Positions 42,188 to 51,869 are shown, counted from the first letter of the stretch. The stretch is DNA of 64,000 nt from Rhodoferax sp. (GCF_030653815.1 NZ_JAURYQ010000031.1:62001-126000); one strand, 5' to 3'. Numbers and translations: made by a program. Notes: a model not told the origin generated them from the sequence alone.

Positions 42188-42206
42188 GGGAGTCTCCTTG
42201 GAAAAA

Positions 42207-42252
42207 CTTGCGGGTCAGACCACTCGCGCAGTGACGTGCTCTGACCCCAACT
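42207..42252. repeat. REP-like palindromic element, copy 1
   Basis: CTTGCGGGTCAGACCACTCGCGCAGTGACGTGCTCTGACCCCAACT; tandem with copy 2 at 57-bp period. Confidence 0.85.
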
Positions 42253-42263
42253 CGGGTGATAGG

Positions 42264-42309
42264 CTTGCGGGTCAGACCACTCGCGCAGCGACGTGCTCTG
42301 ACCCCAACT
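42264..42309. repeat. REP-like palindromic element, copy 2
   Basis: 45/46 identical to copy 1. Confidence 0.85.
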
Positions 42310-42332
42310 GATTAATGAAGATGTCATGGTCT

Positions 42333-43169
42333 CTAGCTCAGCAAGCCGTAAAACATGCGCAGCGAGGTCAGCGTCAGAAACAGGGCAAACACCTGGCGCA
42401 AACGCCGGGCATCAATGGCATGGGCCAGCCGCGCACCCCAGGCCGTGGTCACCATGGTGGCCGGCACGATCAGCGCCATGCCCAGAAAATTGACATACCC
42501 CACGCTGGCTGGCGGCAGGTTGGGCACCCCCAAACCGTTGATGAGAAAGCCCAAAGCGCCCGGCAAACTGATGACCATGCCCAGCGTCGCCCCGGTACCC
42601 ACGGCGGTGTGCATGGGCGTGCGGTAGGCATTCAAGATAGGCACACTCAGGGTGCCGCCACCGATGCCCATGAGCGTGGAAATGCCGCCAATGGCGCCAC
42701 CGATCAGCGATGTGCCCACAGGCCCTGGCAGGCCGTCACCCAAAGAAAAACCGTCACGCTTGAACGCCATGTTGATCGCCACCAGCAGCGCCATCACCGC
42801 AAACACCGCCGTCAATACCCGCCCGCTGAGAAAACCGCTGAGCACCGAGCCCACCAGCACACCCACCACCACCGACGGCATGAGCTTTTTCAGCAAGGCC
42901 AGATCCAGGCTGCCGCGCTTGCGGTGCGCCCGCGACGACATGATGGATGTCGGAATGATGGTGGCCAGCGAGGTGCCCACCGTGACGTGCATGCGCACCG
43001 ATTCGTCAACGCCCAGCAGCGTAAACAAGTGATAGAGCACCGGCACGATGACAATGCCGCCGCCCACGCCCAGTAGCCCGGCCAGAATGCCCGCCACCAC
43101 GCCGGTCGCCAGCAAAGCCAGCGCCAGCCCGAGCAGCCAAGCCGCGCTGTAGTTGTTAAACAGTTCCAT
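42333..43169 (-). CDS. TSUP/TauE-SafE family membrane protein
   Basis: GLLGVGGGIVIVPVL and GIGGGTLSVPIL repeats; start 43169 inside ORF to 43412. Confidence 0.9.
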   Translation of the reverse strand: MELFNNYSAAWLLGLALALLATGVVAGILAGLLGVGGGIVIVPVLYHLFTLLGVDESVRMHVTVGTSLATIIPTSIMSSRAHRKRGSLDLALLKKLMPSVVVGVLVGSVLSGFLSGRVLTAVFAVMALLVAINMAFKRDGFSLGDGLPGPVGTSLIGGAIGGISTLMGIGGGTLSVPILNAYRTPMHTAVGTGATLGMVISLPGALGFLINGLGVPNLPPASVGYVNFLGMALIVPATMVTTAWGARLAHAIDARRLRQVFALFLTLTSLRMFYGLLS

Positions 43170-43189
43170 GCAAACGCCCTCGTTGAGGC

Positions 43190-44515
43190 TTACCAGCCAA
43201 TCGCCTGGGGCAACCACAATGCCACCTGGGGAAACTTGAACAAAATCACCAGCGCGACACCCTGCATGGCAATGAATGGCAGTACCCCTTTGTAAATGTC
43301 CTTGATCGAGATACCCACCGGCGCCACGCCTTTCAGGTAAAACAAGGCCCAGCCAAATGGAGGCGTCAAAAACGAGGACTGCAGATTGAGGGTGATCAAC
43401 ATGGCCAACCACACCGGGTCAACACCCTGCGCCAGCAAAATTGGCAAAAAAAGCGGCACCGCGATGTAGCTGATCTCGATCCACTCGATAAAAAACCCGA
43501 GCAGAAAAATCATCAGCATCATGAACCACACGGCGGTGTCGACACCCCCTGGCAGCATCTCGAACAGCCGGGCAATCAAGTCTTCACCATGGAGCCCGCG
43601 AAACGACAACGCAAACACCTGCGCCGCCATCAGGATGAACATCATCATGGCTGTGATTTTGCTGGTGTCGAGCGCCACGGCGTGCAGGGTTTTCCAATTC
43701 AAACGGCCTGACAGCGCGGTGATCAGCACGGCCCCCACCGCCCCCATGGAGGCGGCCTCGGTGGGGGCAGCCACCCCGCCCACAATCGAGCCCAGCACCG
43801 CCACCACCAGCATGATCGGCGGCACCACCACCTTGATAAACCGCACCCCGAGTTCCCGCCGGGTGACGTCGTTGCGCTCGGCCAGCGGAATCGGTGGCAT
43901 GGCGTTCGGGTCCAGCATGCCACGCACCAGCAGGTAGACGATGTAGAGCGCAGCCAGCATCATGCCCGGCCCCACCGCCGCCGCAAACAGCGTACCCACT
44001 GACAACTGCATGATGTCTGACAGCAAAATCAGGATCAGGCTGGGCGGAATGATTTGCCCCAGACAGCCCGAAGCACAAATCACCCCGCAGGCCAGACCTT
44101 TGTCGTAGCCGCGGCGCACCAGCGTGGGCAGCGCCAGCAGGCCCAGCGTGATCACCGTGGCCCCCACAATGCCGGTCGTGGCGCCCATGAGCACACCGAA
44201 CAACACAATGCCCACCCCCATGCCGCCGCGCAGGCCACCCGCAATGTGGCCCATGACATCCAGCAGGTCATCGGCCAGGCGCGACTTTTCTAGCATCACA
44301 CCCATGAACACAAAGAGCGGAATGGCCATCCACTGGTAACCCGCCACAATGCCGTAAAAACGTGCCGGCAGCAGACTGAACAACGAATCGCCAAAGCCCA
44401 GATAGCCAAAGACAAAGCCCACTGTGGCCAGGCTGGTGGCCACCGGAATACCGATCATCAGCAAGCAGAAAAAACCCACCAGCATCAAGATGGCGTAAGT
44501 CTGGGGTTCAAACAT
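43190..44515 (-). CDS. TRAP transporter large permease DctM
   Basis: DctM motifs (SGCLGQIIPPSLILILLSD, NLQSSFLTPPFGWALFYLKG). Confidence 0.93.
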   Translation of the reverse strand: MFEPQTYAILMLVGFFCLLMIGIPVATSLATVGFVFGYLGFGDSLFSLLPARFYGIVAGYQWMAIPLFVFMGVMLEKSRLADDLLDVMGHIAGGLRGGMGVGIVLFGVLMGATTGIVGATVITLGLLALPTLVRRGYDKGLACGVICASGCLGQIIPPSLILILLSDIMQLSVGTLFAAAVGPGMMLAALYIVYLLVRGMLDPNAMPPIPLAERNDVTRRELGVRFIKVVVPPIMLVVAVLGSIVGGVAAPTEAASMGAVGAVLITALSGRLNWKTLHAVALDTSKITAMMMFILMAAQVFALSFRGLHGEDLIARLFEMLPGGVDTAVWFMMLMIFLLGFFIEWIEISYIAVPLFLPILLAQGVDPVWLAMLITLNLQSSFLTPPFGWALFYLKGVAPVGISIKDIYKGVLPFIAMQGVALVILFKFPQVALWLPQAIGW

Positions 44516-45032
44516 CGTCCAACTCCCCTGGTGCCCGGTAGGTTTGCACAATGCGCATCAACTGCCCGGCCGACTGCAGCACCAGCAGGCTGTAGCCCAG
44601 CGGAATCAGCCCCTTCACCAACCATCTAAAGGGGATGCCACCGGGGTCTGGCGACTGTTCGTTGATGGCATAAGCCTGACCCACATAACCCAGTGACAGC
44701 ACCACAAAGAGCAGCGCCACCACCATGATCAACAGCACCGACACCACGTCCACCACATACTTGGCGCGGGTGCTGTAGCGCGCGTAAAACAGGTCTACCC
44801 GCACGTTGTCCCCACGCAAAAGCGCATGGCTCATGCCCAGCAAGATGAGTGCTGCCAGAAGATGCCACTCCAGCTCTTGCGCCCAGACCGACCCCAGACT
44901 GAACGCGTAGCGCAGCAGCACATTGACGGCAACCAGTGAGATCATGGCCAGCGCCACCCAGGCGGTCAGCTTGCCAATGTGGTCAATCGACGCTTCGATG
45001 CCGACAACGGCACGGGTGATCGTGTTCTGCAT
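44508..45032 (-). CDS. TRAP transporter small permease DctQ
   Basis: 4-TM; VWAQELEWHLLAALILLGMSHALLRGDNVRVD. Confidence 0.92.
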   Translation of the reverse strand: MQNTITRAVVGIEASIDHIGKLTAWVALAMISLVAVNVLLRYAFSLGSVWAQELEWHLLAALILLGMSHALLRGDNVRVDLFYARYSTRAKYVVDVVSVLLIMVVALLFVVLSLGYVGQAYAINEQSPDPGGIPFRWLVKGLIPLGYSLLVLQSAGQLMRIVQTYRAPGELDDV

Positions 45033-45048
45033 GGGTGGGACTCTGGGC

Positions 45049-46140
45049 TTAACCGCGCACGGTGCTGTGGTAAGCACCTTCGCTGACATCGGCCCAGCGT
45101 TGGTACTTGGCCATGAACGCCATGTAAGAGTCGTGCACCTTCTTGGTCATGGGGTCCTTGGCCACGGCTTCGGTCAGCACCTTGTCGGTTTCCGTCCGCA
45201 GCGCCTTGATCACGCCCTCAGGCAGCGGCTTGGCGATGACCTTCTGGTTCTTGATCAGGTCTTCCATGGCATCGGCATTGGCCTTCTGGCACCAGGCCTC
45301 GCTGATCACGTTGCAGGCTGCGGCGGCGTTTTGCACAATGGCCTGCAAGTCCTTGGGCAGCGTTTGCCAGGCCGCCTTGTTGATCAACAACTCGGACACC
45401 GTGGCCGACTCGTGCCAACCGGTGGTGTAGTAGTACTTGGCCGCCTTGTGTAGCCCCAGGCGACGGTCCTGGAACGGGCCAACAAACTCGGCCGCATCAA
45501 TCACGCCGCGCTCCAGCGCCGGGAAAATTTCACCGCCTGGCAGCACCTTCACATCGACACCCAGGTTGGCGTACACCTTGCCCGCCAGGCCGGGAATACG
45601 CATCTTCAAGCCCTTCAGGTCGGCCACGGTCTTGATCTCTTTTTTGAACCAGCCGGTCATCTGCACCCCGGTATTGCCACACGGCATGGCCACCATGCCA
45701 AAGGGCGCGTACACCTCGTTCCACAGGTCAATGCCGCCGCCGTCGTACAGCCAGCCGTTCATGCCCTGGAAGTTCATGCCAAAAGGCACCGCCGTGAAGT
45801 ACTGCGCGGCAAAGGTTTTGCCGGTCCAGAAATAGCTGTTGGCGTGGTTCATTTCCACTGTGCCGGCGCGTACGGCGTCAAAGCCCTCAAAGGCCGGGAT
45901 CAACTCACCCGCGCCAAACACCTGAATGTTGAGCCGACCATCAGACATCTCCTTGATGCGCTTGGCCAGGTCGGTGGCGCTGCCGGGGCCATCGAAGTAA
46001 AACGGCGACCCCTTGGGGTAGGCACTGGTCATTTTCCAGTTGAAAGTTCCCTTGCTTTGGGCTTGAACGAGCGACGGTGCGCTCAATACACCACCAGACA
46101 AGGCAGCGGTCGTGAGAAATTTGCGGCGAATCAGTGTCAT
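45049..46140 (-). CDS. TRAP transporter substrate-binding protein DctP
   Basis: Tat-like RRKF signal; FAAQYFTAVPFGMNFQGMNGWLYDGGG; LKGLKMRIPGLAGKVYANLG. Confidence 0.93.
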   Translation of the reverse strand: MTLIRRKFLTTAALSGGVLSAPSLVQAQSKGTFNWKMTSAYPKGSPFYFDGPGSATDLAKRIKEMSDGRLNIQVFGAGELIPAFEGFDAVRAGTVEMNHANSYFWTGKTFAAQYFTAVPFGMNFQGMNGWLYDGGGIDLWNEVYAPFGMVAMPCGNTGVQMTGWFKKEIKTVADLKGLKMRIPGLAGKVYANLGVDVKVLPGGEIFPALERGVIDAAEFVGPFQDRRLGLHKAAKYYYTTGWHESATVSELLINKAAWQTLPKDLQAIVQNAAAACNVISEAWCQKANADAMEDLIKNQKVIAKPLPEGVIKALRTETDKVLTEAVAKDPMTKKVHDSYMAFMAKYQRWADVSEGAYHSTVRG

Positions 46141-46522
46141 GTGAAATGGCTCCAGTTGCAATTGAGGGTTAACAGTCGTACGAAACCGTTTGTAAGGCGG
46201 TCTATCTACCCCTATGCAAAAGCCATGCCATCATAAAAATTGATTTAAGTTGTTGTTTTATAAGAGTTTATTTAAATAAAAAGGAAGCCCCTGAAAAGTC
46301 GCCGCACACGGAAAAAGCGAGTTTTTCAAAAAATGATTGTTTCGAATGTTTGTTAAATGAGGTCTTCAAGGTCATTTGTATGGTGATGAGCACCACTTTG
46401 GTTTGCTTGAGTTCGCGCAACGACTCAAAACAGCCACCAAAAATGACAATTGGCAACGAAGCCCCTCGGTGCACATCTAACGTGCACCTGCACCACAACG
46501 GGGTAAACCCTTAATCAGCTGA

Positions 46523-46563
46523 GGTCAGAGCAAGTCGCTTTGCAAGCGGTCTGACCCGCTTGC
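46523..46563. repeat. REP-like palindromic element, copy 3 (opposite orientation)
   Basis: GGTCAGAGCAAGTCGCTTTGCAAGCGGTCTGACCCGC; 33/38 identical to reverse complement of copy 2. Confidence 0.8.
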
Positions 46564-46567
46564 ATTT

Positions 46568-47059
46568 CTAAAGGCGGGCGCCACCGCGCCGGTTTTTGAC
46601 ACGGGTCATCAGCGTCTTGCAGTCCACGGACAAAATTTCAGGCCGGTTGAAGATGCGCTTGCGCACAAAGGCGTCAAAAGTTTCCATGCTGTCGGTGAGC
46701 GCATGGATGTGCAAACTTTGCAAGTCACTCATGATGTAGAGACTCACCACTTCATGGCAGTCTGCCAACTCCTGGGCGACGGCTTCAAGCGCCGCAGGTG
46801 CCACACGAATGTCAACAAAAGTCGAAATCACTTTGCCCAGCTTTTCCGGGTTGATGACCGCCCCGAACAGCTCGATCACACCACTGCTAACGAGCACCTG
46901 CACACGGGCGCGGGCATAGGCCCGAGACACGCCAAGCTGGCGTGCAATGTCGGCAAAGGAGGCACGGCCATCCTTGACCAAAATATTGAGCAAGGCGCTG
47001 TCCAGCTTGCTCAAGGTGGCGCTGGTCGCTTCTTGGGGAACAGGGGGTGGTGTGGTCAT
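46568..47059 (-). CDS. Lrp/AsnC-family transcriptional regulator
   Basis: N-terminal HTH (LDSALLNILVKDGRASFADIARQLGVSRAYARARVQVL) plus RAM domain. Confidence 0.9.
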   Translation of the reverse strand: MTTPPPVPQEATSATLSKLDSALLNILVKDGRASFADIARQLGVSRAYARARVQVLVSSGVIELFGAVINPEKLGKVISTFVDIRVAPAALEAVAQELADCHEVVSLYIMSDLQSLHIHALTDSMETFDAFVRKRIFNRPEILSVDCKTLMTRVKNRRGGARL

Positions 47060-47562
47060 GGTTTGCTATTCGGTGCAAATATAGTCGTAAACAGGCACCT
47101 GGCATTCATGCGGGTTAGCGGCCTGGCAAATTGACAATAGTCGAGTTGAAGTCGTAAACAACTTTACACCATTGATCACCGCGATTGGGTCTCGCAGCGT
47201 CTGAACTTGCCAGAGCTGAGCACTTTGGCTGCCGTCAACCGGTCCGTCGTCGCTGACTCTTGAGTGCCCAAAGCTGTCAGCCGTCGTCGGCGGAAGCAGT
47301 CATTCAACTTTGCTCAGGAAAATCATTAAGCTGACTGTCATCGTCGAAGGGTAATGTGTGTCGAATGGTTGGCTCTACGCGTGTTAATTTCATTTACACG
47401 TGACGCCAAAAAACCGACAGCGATGTACTTCCGTTTGGCGTCATGTCGGGCATCCTCTCCCTCCAATTGGAGTGCCTGCTGCAGTCCTTCAGCCCGAAGT
47501 ACCATCAAGCATGTGTCGTATGGAATGCGTCAGTGACATGGTTCGCATTGATCAATGCGATG

Positions 47563-48657
47563 TCAAGGCGAAGATGACTCTCTCCAATAGCCACCCACAT
47601 TCCTGAACGATGTTTGCGCAGCGCGTATATATCCTGCGCCAGTGCCGTTTGTGTAAACGTACCCATTCGAGCGCATTTTCAATTGAGTTGGCCATGATAA
47701 CGGGCGCGGCATGAGTGACTCGGTATGGATTAATGCCTCATTATGGTCGTCGGCTTCTTTTCTTTTTACTGTACGGTAGACTTTGTGGTCTCCTTCTACT
47801 CGGTCGAGAACAGCATAATTTACGCGGTGTCGAAACAGTAACCTTTGCTTTTCGATAGAACGACAACTTCTGTAAACCCATTCGCGATGTTCCCATTCCC
47901 GAAAGTAAATGTTGGCCTGAGCATTTAAGAACTGATGCTCATTGATTGCAGCAACATCTCGATCTCTGCGCAAGTCCGACCATCCTCTCTCGTGTGAAAG
48001 GTTATAAACGTCGCCGTCATAGGCCACGCACATTACACGGGGGCTCAGTGGAAGAAAGAAAGTTACCCCACAAGCCATCATTCCCGCAGAATTATGCTGC
48101 ACCCGGGGATCCACCATATGCCAGCGGTTGCTCATTACGGAGGGATCGTCCGACGTGACGAAGGGTCGGGATGTCCTGTTACGCAATAAACAAACCTTCA
48201 GGTCATCAATGACATGCATCATGCTGGAGAAATTTCGCATCGCCATCTGAACGGCCTCTTTGATGGATGGTTTGAAATCCGGTATGCCTGGATCAATGAC
48301 GCTATTCATGCTGTCGAGCATTTCTACATTGCGACGTGAGGCGGCTTCAGTTCTTATGTACTGAAAGATCATAAAAATCCGCAGAACAACGCGATCGGCC
48401 TCTGTTAAATGGTAGCCGGGCTTATGAATCCGTGATACGACTGCAGCGTACTCACCTTCTATTCTTTGAATCGCACTCTCAAGTTGGAAATCTTGACCGT
48501 AAAAGTAATCGCCAGAGCACTGGTTCTTTACTGGAGCACCAGAAATACAGCGATTCCTATCCAAATTAAGAATGTTTATGGCCAAGTTTTCACCGTTGTG
48601 GGTAAAAGACTTTAAATAGCACCTGGGAACGAAATGCTGGTTTTTATTTGTGGCCAC
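47563..48657 (-). CDS. DUF4238-type protein
   Basis: Opens MATNKNQHFVPRCYLKSFTHNG, the DUF4238 signature. Confidence 0.82.
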   Translation of the reverse strand: MATNKNQHFVPRCYLKSFTHNGENLAINILNLDRNRCISGAPVKNQCSGDYFYGQDFQLESAIQRIEGEYAAVVSRIHKPGYHLTEADRVVLRIFMIFQYIRTEAASRRNVEMLDSMNSVIDPGIPDFKPSIKEAVQMAMRNFSSMMHVIDDLKVCLLRNRTSRPFVTSDDPSVMSNRWHMVDPRVQHNSAGMMACGVTFFLPLSPRVMCVAYDGDVYNLSHERGWSDLRRDRDVAAINEHQFLNAQANIYFREWEHREWVYRSCRSIEKQRLLFRHRVNYAVLDRVEGDHKVYRTVKRKEADDHNEALIHTESLMPRPLSWPTQLKMRSNGYVYTNGTGAGYIRAAQTSFRNVGGYWRESSSP

Positions 48658-48663
48658 GGTTAA

Positions 48664-49221
48664 TTATGCGGCCCGTATATGCGCTGCTAACATTGACGCT
48701 AGTTCAATATACGACTTAGCATCATTTTCACTGAGATTCAACTCTTTCGCATGTGCAACTTTATTACGGAGCTGCCTAAGTTTGTTGAATGTTTCGAGCT
48801 GATTTTTGTCTATTACTTTGCATTGAAGCAGGTATTCACCAAGTTTTGGATAGTTTCTAAATATCTCGTTTGGTGGCTTATTCCAGAAGGAACTAGCGAT
48901 TGTGGTGGCCGCAGATTCGACCTCAAGCCACGCCTCCATAATGGCAGCGCGAGTGGAGTACGAAACAAGATTTAATAGACGAGCCTCTGTGGAGGCTTGC
49001 GTGAGCTGTTCTTGTATTTTTGTAGGCTCCAATCCCGCCGCAACGGCTTTTAGTTCAGCCACCTCTTTAGAAAACTCGATTTCAAGCTCTTTATATTTTA
49101 GATTTCGAAGGAATGGCAGGAGCTCAACGACAGGCTTCCTGAGCATCAGCGCCAAAATAACTGCGGCGGTTGGCCATGCTAAGGATTTAATTGCTTCTGA
49201 CAAGAATGTGAGAATGTCCAT
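48664..49221 (-). CDS. Membrane-anchored hypothetical protein with C-terminal HEPN-like RX4H motif
   Basis: N-terminal TM then coiled segment; KLRQLRNKVAHAKEL motif. Confidence 0.65.
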   Translation of the reverse strand: MDILTFLSEAIKSLAWPTAAVILALMLRKPVVELLPFLRNLKYKELEIEFSKEVAELKAVAAGLEPTKIQEQLTQASTEARLLNLVSYSTRAAIMEAWLEVESAATTIASSFWNKPPNEIFRNYPKLGEYLLQCKVIDKNQLETFNKLRQLRNKVAHAKELNLSENDAKSYIELASMLAAHIRAA

Positions 49222-49300
49222 CTACTATCAATACTCCTTTGCTACCCGAAGGTGTCAATTGAAAATAACCTTCGGCCTATGACGCCTTTAAACAAAAGAG

Positions 49301-50080
49301 CTAAATTTTCAGCGTCTGCTTAATCGTCTCCCACTCGACAGTGAGTGTCGGATTTAGTCTGTGAAAAACTTTCGTTGACAGCGTGACTGCAGCATTTGCC
49401 TTCGCGGACTCATACATTACAAACGCAGCGACCGATCGGGCACGAAAGTTCGCTGAACTTTTCTGGTCACCAAGGAATAGTTGGTACAAAGTTGAATACG
49501 TGGCTTCAAACTTCTGCCTTAGCCACTCCAGCCGTAGCCATTTGGAGATGATTTGTTCACTAAAAACAATCTGCGACACCGCCACAATCCATCCGATGTC
49601 GGTAGTCCGGTTTATAGCGGCAAATACCCACAAGGCAGCATAAGCAAAGGCACGCCAACGCTCCAATACAAGCATTGTCAGAGCAATGTTCTTGCTGAAG
49701 AACGCATTTTCTAGAGCTTGCGCAGCTACGCGCCGCACAGCATCAGTCGCATCATTGTTGTAATACCCTGTCGTCGTGATGTGCGTTAGTGGAATGTCAT
49801 ATGCCTTCGCAAAGAAGTCCTGAATCCTTGCCTCATCCGCGCGTGGCATCCAGTACAGCCTCACTGCTAGCCCAATACAAAAAACCGCGACAACCGCGAA
49901 CGCGAAGACTACGTTCAATACGTTGAAAAGCAATGGATACTCGGCACGTTCGACAAACAATACGACGACTGAAACTAATGCAGTGAAGTAGAAAACCCGA
50001 TCTGCCCAGACATTTGCCTTATCGAGAGCAACAAAGTAGCGACCATGAATTGGGTCAGACCGAGGTGTGATGCTAGCCAT
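49301..50080 (-). CDS. S-4TM-type putative pore-forming effector (CBASS)
   Basis: Two paired TM segments before and after a soluble linker (VFYFTALVSVVVLFV, LFNVLNVVFAFAVVAVFCIGLAVRLYW ... FAYAALWVFAAI); overlaps the CD-NTase 3' end. Confidence 0.75.
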   Translation of the reverse strand: MASITPRSDPIHGRYFVALDKANVWADRVFYFTALVSVVVLFVERAEYPLLFNVLNVVFAFAVVAVFCIGLAVRLYWMPRADEARIQDFFAKAYDIPLTHITTTGYYNNDATDAVRRVAAQALENAFFSKNIALTMLVLERWRAFAYAALWVFAAINRTTDIGWIVAVSQIVFSEQIISKWLRLEWLRQKFEATYSTLYQLFLGDQKSSANFRARSVAAFVMYESAKANAAVTLSTKVFHRLNPTLTVEWETIKQTLKI

Positions 50081-50936
50081 ATACAGGGAACCTCTCGCCA
50101 AAGAGTTGCTTCCACTTAGTGATCGCGGCCTTGGGATCATTGTTTGTTCCGTAAGTCAATGACCAAGCACTTCTGCTAAGTTCAATGGCCGTATCGAATC
50201 GCTTGCATATTTCAGTACGATCATTGGATGACAAATAGTCGTCAGCAAATCCGAGGTCGTGCCACAGGATGGTATTCAGTAATGGTCGAGCCTTGTCAAA
50301 GAACTGGAACACTTGCCAACCAGTGTCATCAAGGTTGCTATCAAACACTTTGAGCGCGAGCACCTCAATGTGATAACTCTGGAGGTAACGACCGTGTAGG
50401 CGATTCCACTCCTTGATCATCTTGATGATGCGTCTAAAATTTGCACCGCACGTAGTGGACCGTTTCTCGATATCGTCTGCGTGAACTTTCGGACGAGACG
50501 CAATCCAGGTGTCCGTGTTGGAATTTGGAACGTTGTAATGCGTAATATTGCCAACTGAATCTTGAACGCGGCTGACAGGCACTACATCCACGGTGGGCCA
50601 TGTCGTGTAGTACAGCGTGACAGCCTGACCATTCTTTCTACCGCCAGTCTTCCATTCGGAGAGTGATTTTCGAATGCTCTCAAGTACCTCGGTCGGCGTC
50701 TTGTCCTTTATGTGCTTTCCATAGTGCAATGCGACGATCACATCAAGGTCTGCATGATCCTTCAAAGCTGTGAACTTCGGGATTGACCCACTCGCGAAAG
50801 ACTCGACGATCTCGAAGTCCTTACTCAACTTCGAGACGATGTTGTCTCTTCTCGAATTCGCTGTGTCACGATGGTTACCACCAAGGTTTATATTCTCGTA
50901 GAAGGTATTGAAAGACGACGCGACTGTTGTTGGCAT
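50073..50936 (-). CDS. CD-NTase (SMODS/cGAS-like nucleotidyltransferase) of CBASS
   Basis: ASGSIPKFTALKDHADLDVIVAL = GS...DxD active site with third acidic VDVVPV; start Met at 50936. Confidence 0.85.
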   Translation of the reverse strand: MPTTVASSFNTFYENINLGGNHRDTANSRRDNIVSKLSKDFEIVESFASGSIPKFTALKDHADLDVIVALHYGKHIKDKTPTEVLESIRKSLSEWKTGGRKNGQAVTLYYTTWPTVDVVPVSRVQDSVGNITHYNVPNSNTDTWIASRPKVHADDIEKRSTTCGANFRRIIKMIKEWNRLHGRYLQSYHIEVLALKVFDSNLDDTGWQVFQFFDKARPLLNTILWHDLGFADDYLSSNDRTEICKRFDTAIELSRSAWSLTYGTNNDPKAAITKWKQLFGERFPVYG

Positions 50937-51160
50937 AGGCTCCAAATGTGAATTACTAATCGTCCCCGCTTCCGCTGCGCAAGAGCCGCCCAGCAGCAGA
51001 ACCTGATTTTCCATAAATAACGGCGGCTGACGACGGTGCGGTCAGCTCTATGTCTGCAATGGAGGGCTGCGTAAATGACCGCTGTCGAGTCGGCGTCCAA
51101 AAAAGTGCCTGATTCGAATACACGGTTTCGTTGTCATTCTGATGGTTTAGGCATGGTTTG

Positions 51161-51184
51161 TATATCCCCCAAATGGGGGGTATC
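51161..51184. promoter_or_regulatory. G/C-tract palindrome, CsoR-operator-like
   Basis: TATATCCCCCAAATGGGGGGTATC. Confidence 0.35.
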
Positions 51185-51869
51185 GCTGAATGACCGTAAC
51201 TAGCTGCACTGCTGTCGGCCAAACGAAGGATTGGTCTTTCTACCATCGAATGACTGCTGTTGATCTCTGTCGTCAGATCAGTGACTGCAATGGAGGGCAT
51301 ATGGCCAATGTCTCCATCTGGTCGCCACAAGCCAGCCATAGTCACAAAATGCTAGCCTCAGACCTGACTTTGGGCTTTGATTAAATCGAGCGACCATACA
51401 GCCGCTGGTTGTGGCCGTGAACTATGTGCCCAAAGCCGAATTTCGGTTTATCGAAATGCCAGCCCGACAACGGCCGTTGATCCCGTCAAGTAATGCTCGC
51501 GGGATAGCCGGCTGGAGTTCCATAAAGCAGCCCTTCAATTCACCTCGACCGATCCACATTACCGACATTGGCGGAGGGAAAGTTTGAGGCCACAGTGAAC
51601 CTATAAGCGGAAGTTGGCGAGGCGCTAACTGGACTTTCTCGATCAACGGGTATGTCGGAACCACGATGCCGCGTAATGCCTCGATCATGCTCCTGCCAGG
51701 AATTACGCGGGCACCAGCAATGTCGCTTCGCCATCGCGATGTTCTCGATTGACGTGGCCAAGGAATTTGAGCAGTTTGGCTTCGTGAAGCTTCTTCCCGT
51801 CGTTCAAATACTCGCGTACGATAGGCGCTTCGTGCGCGCATTTCAAAGACCAACCGGAGACAACATATC

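Noticed and set aside
46268-46498. 76-aa minus-strand ORF
   Set aside because: No signal, motif or ribosome-binding context; probably noncoding
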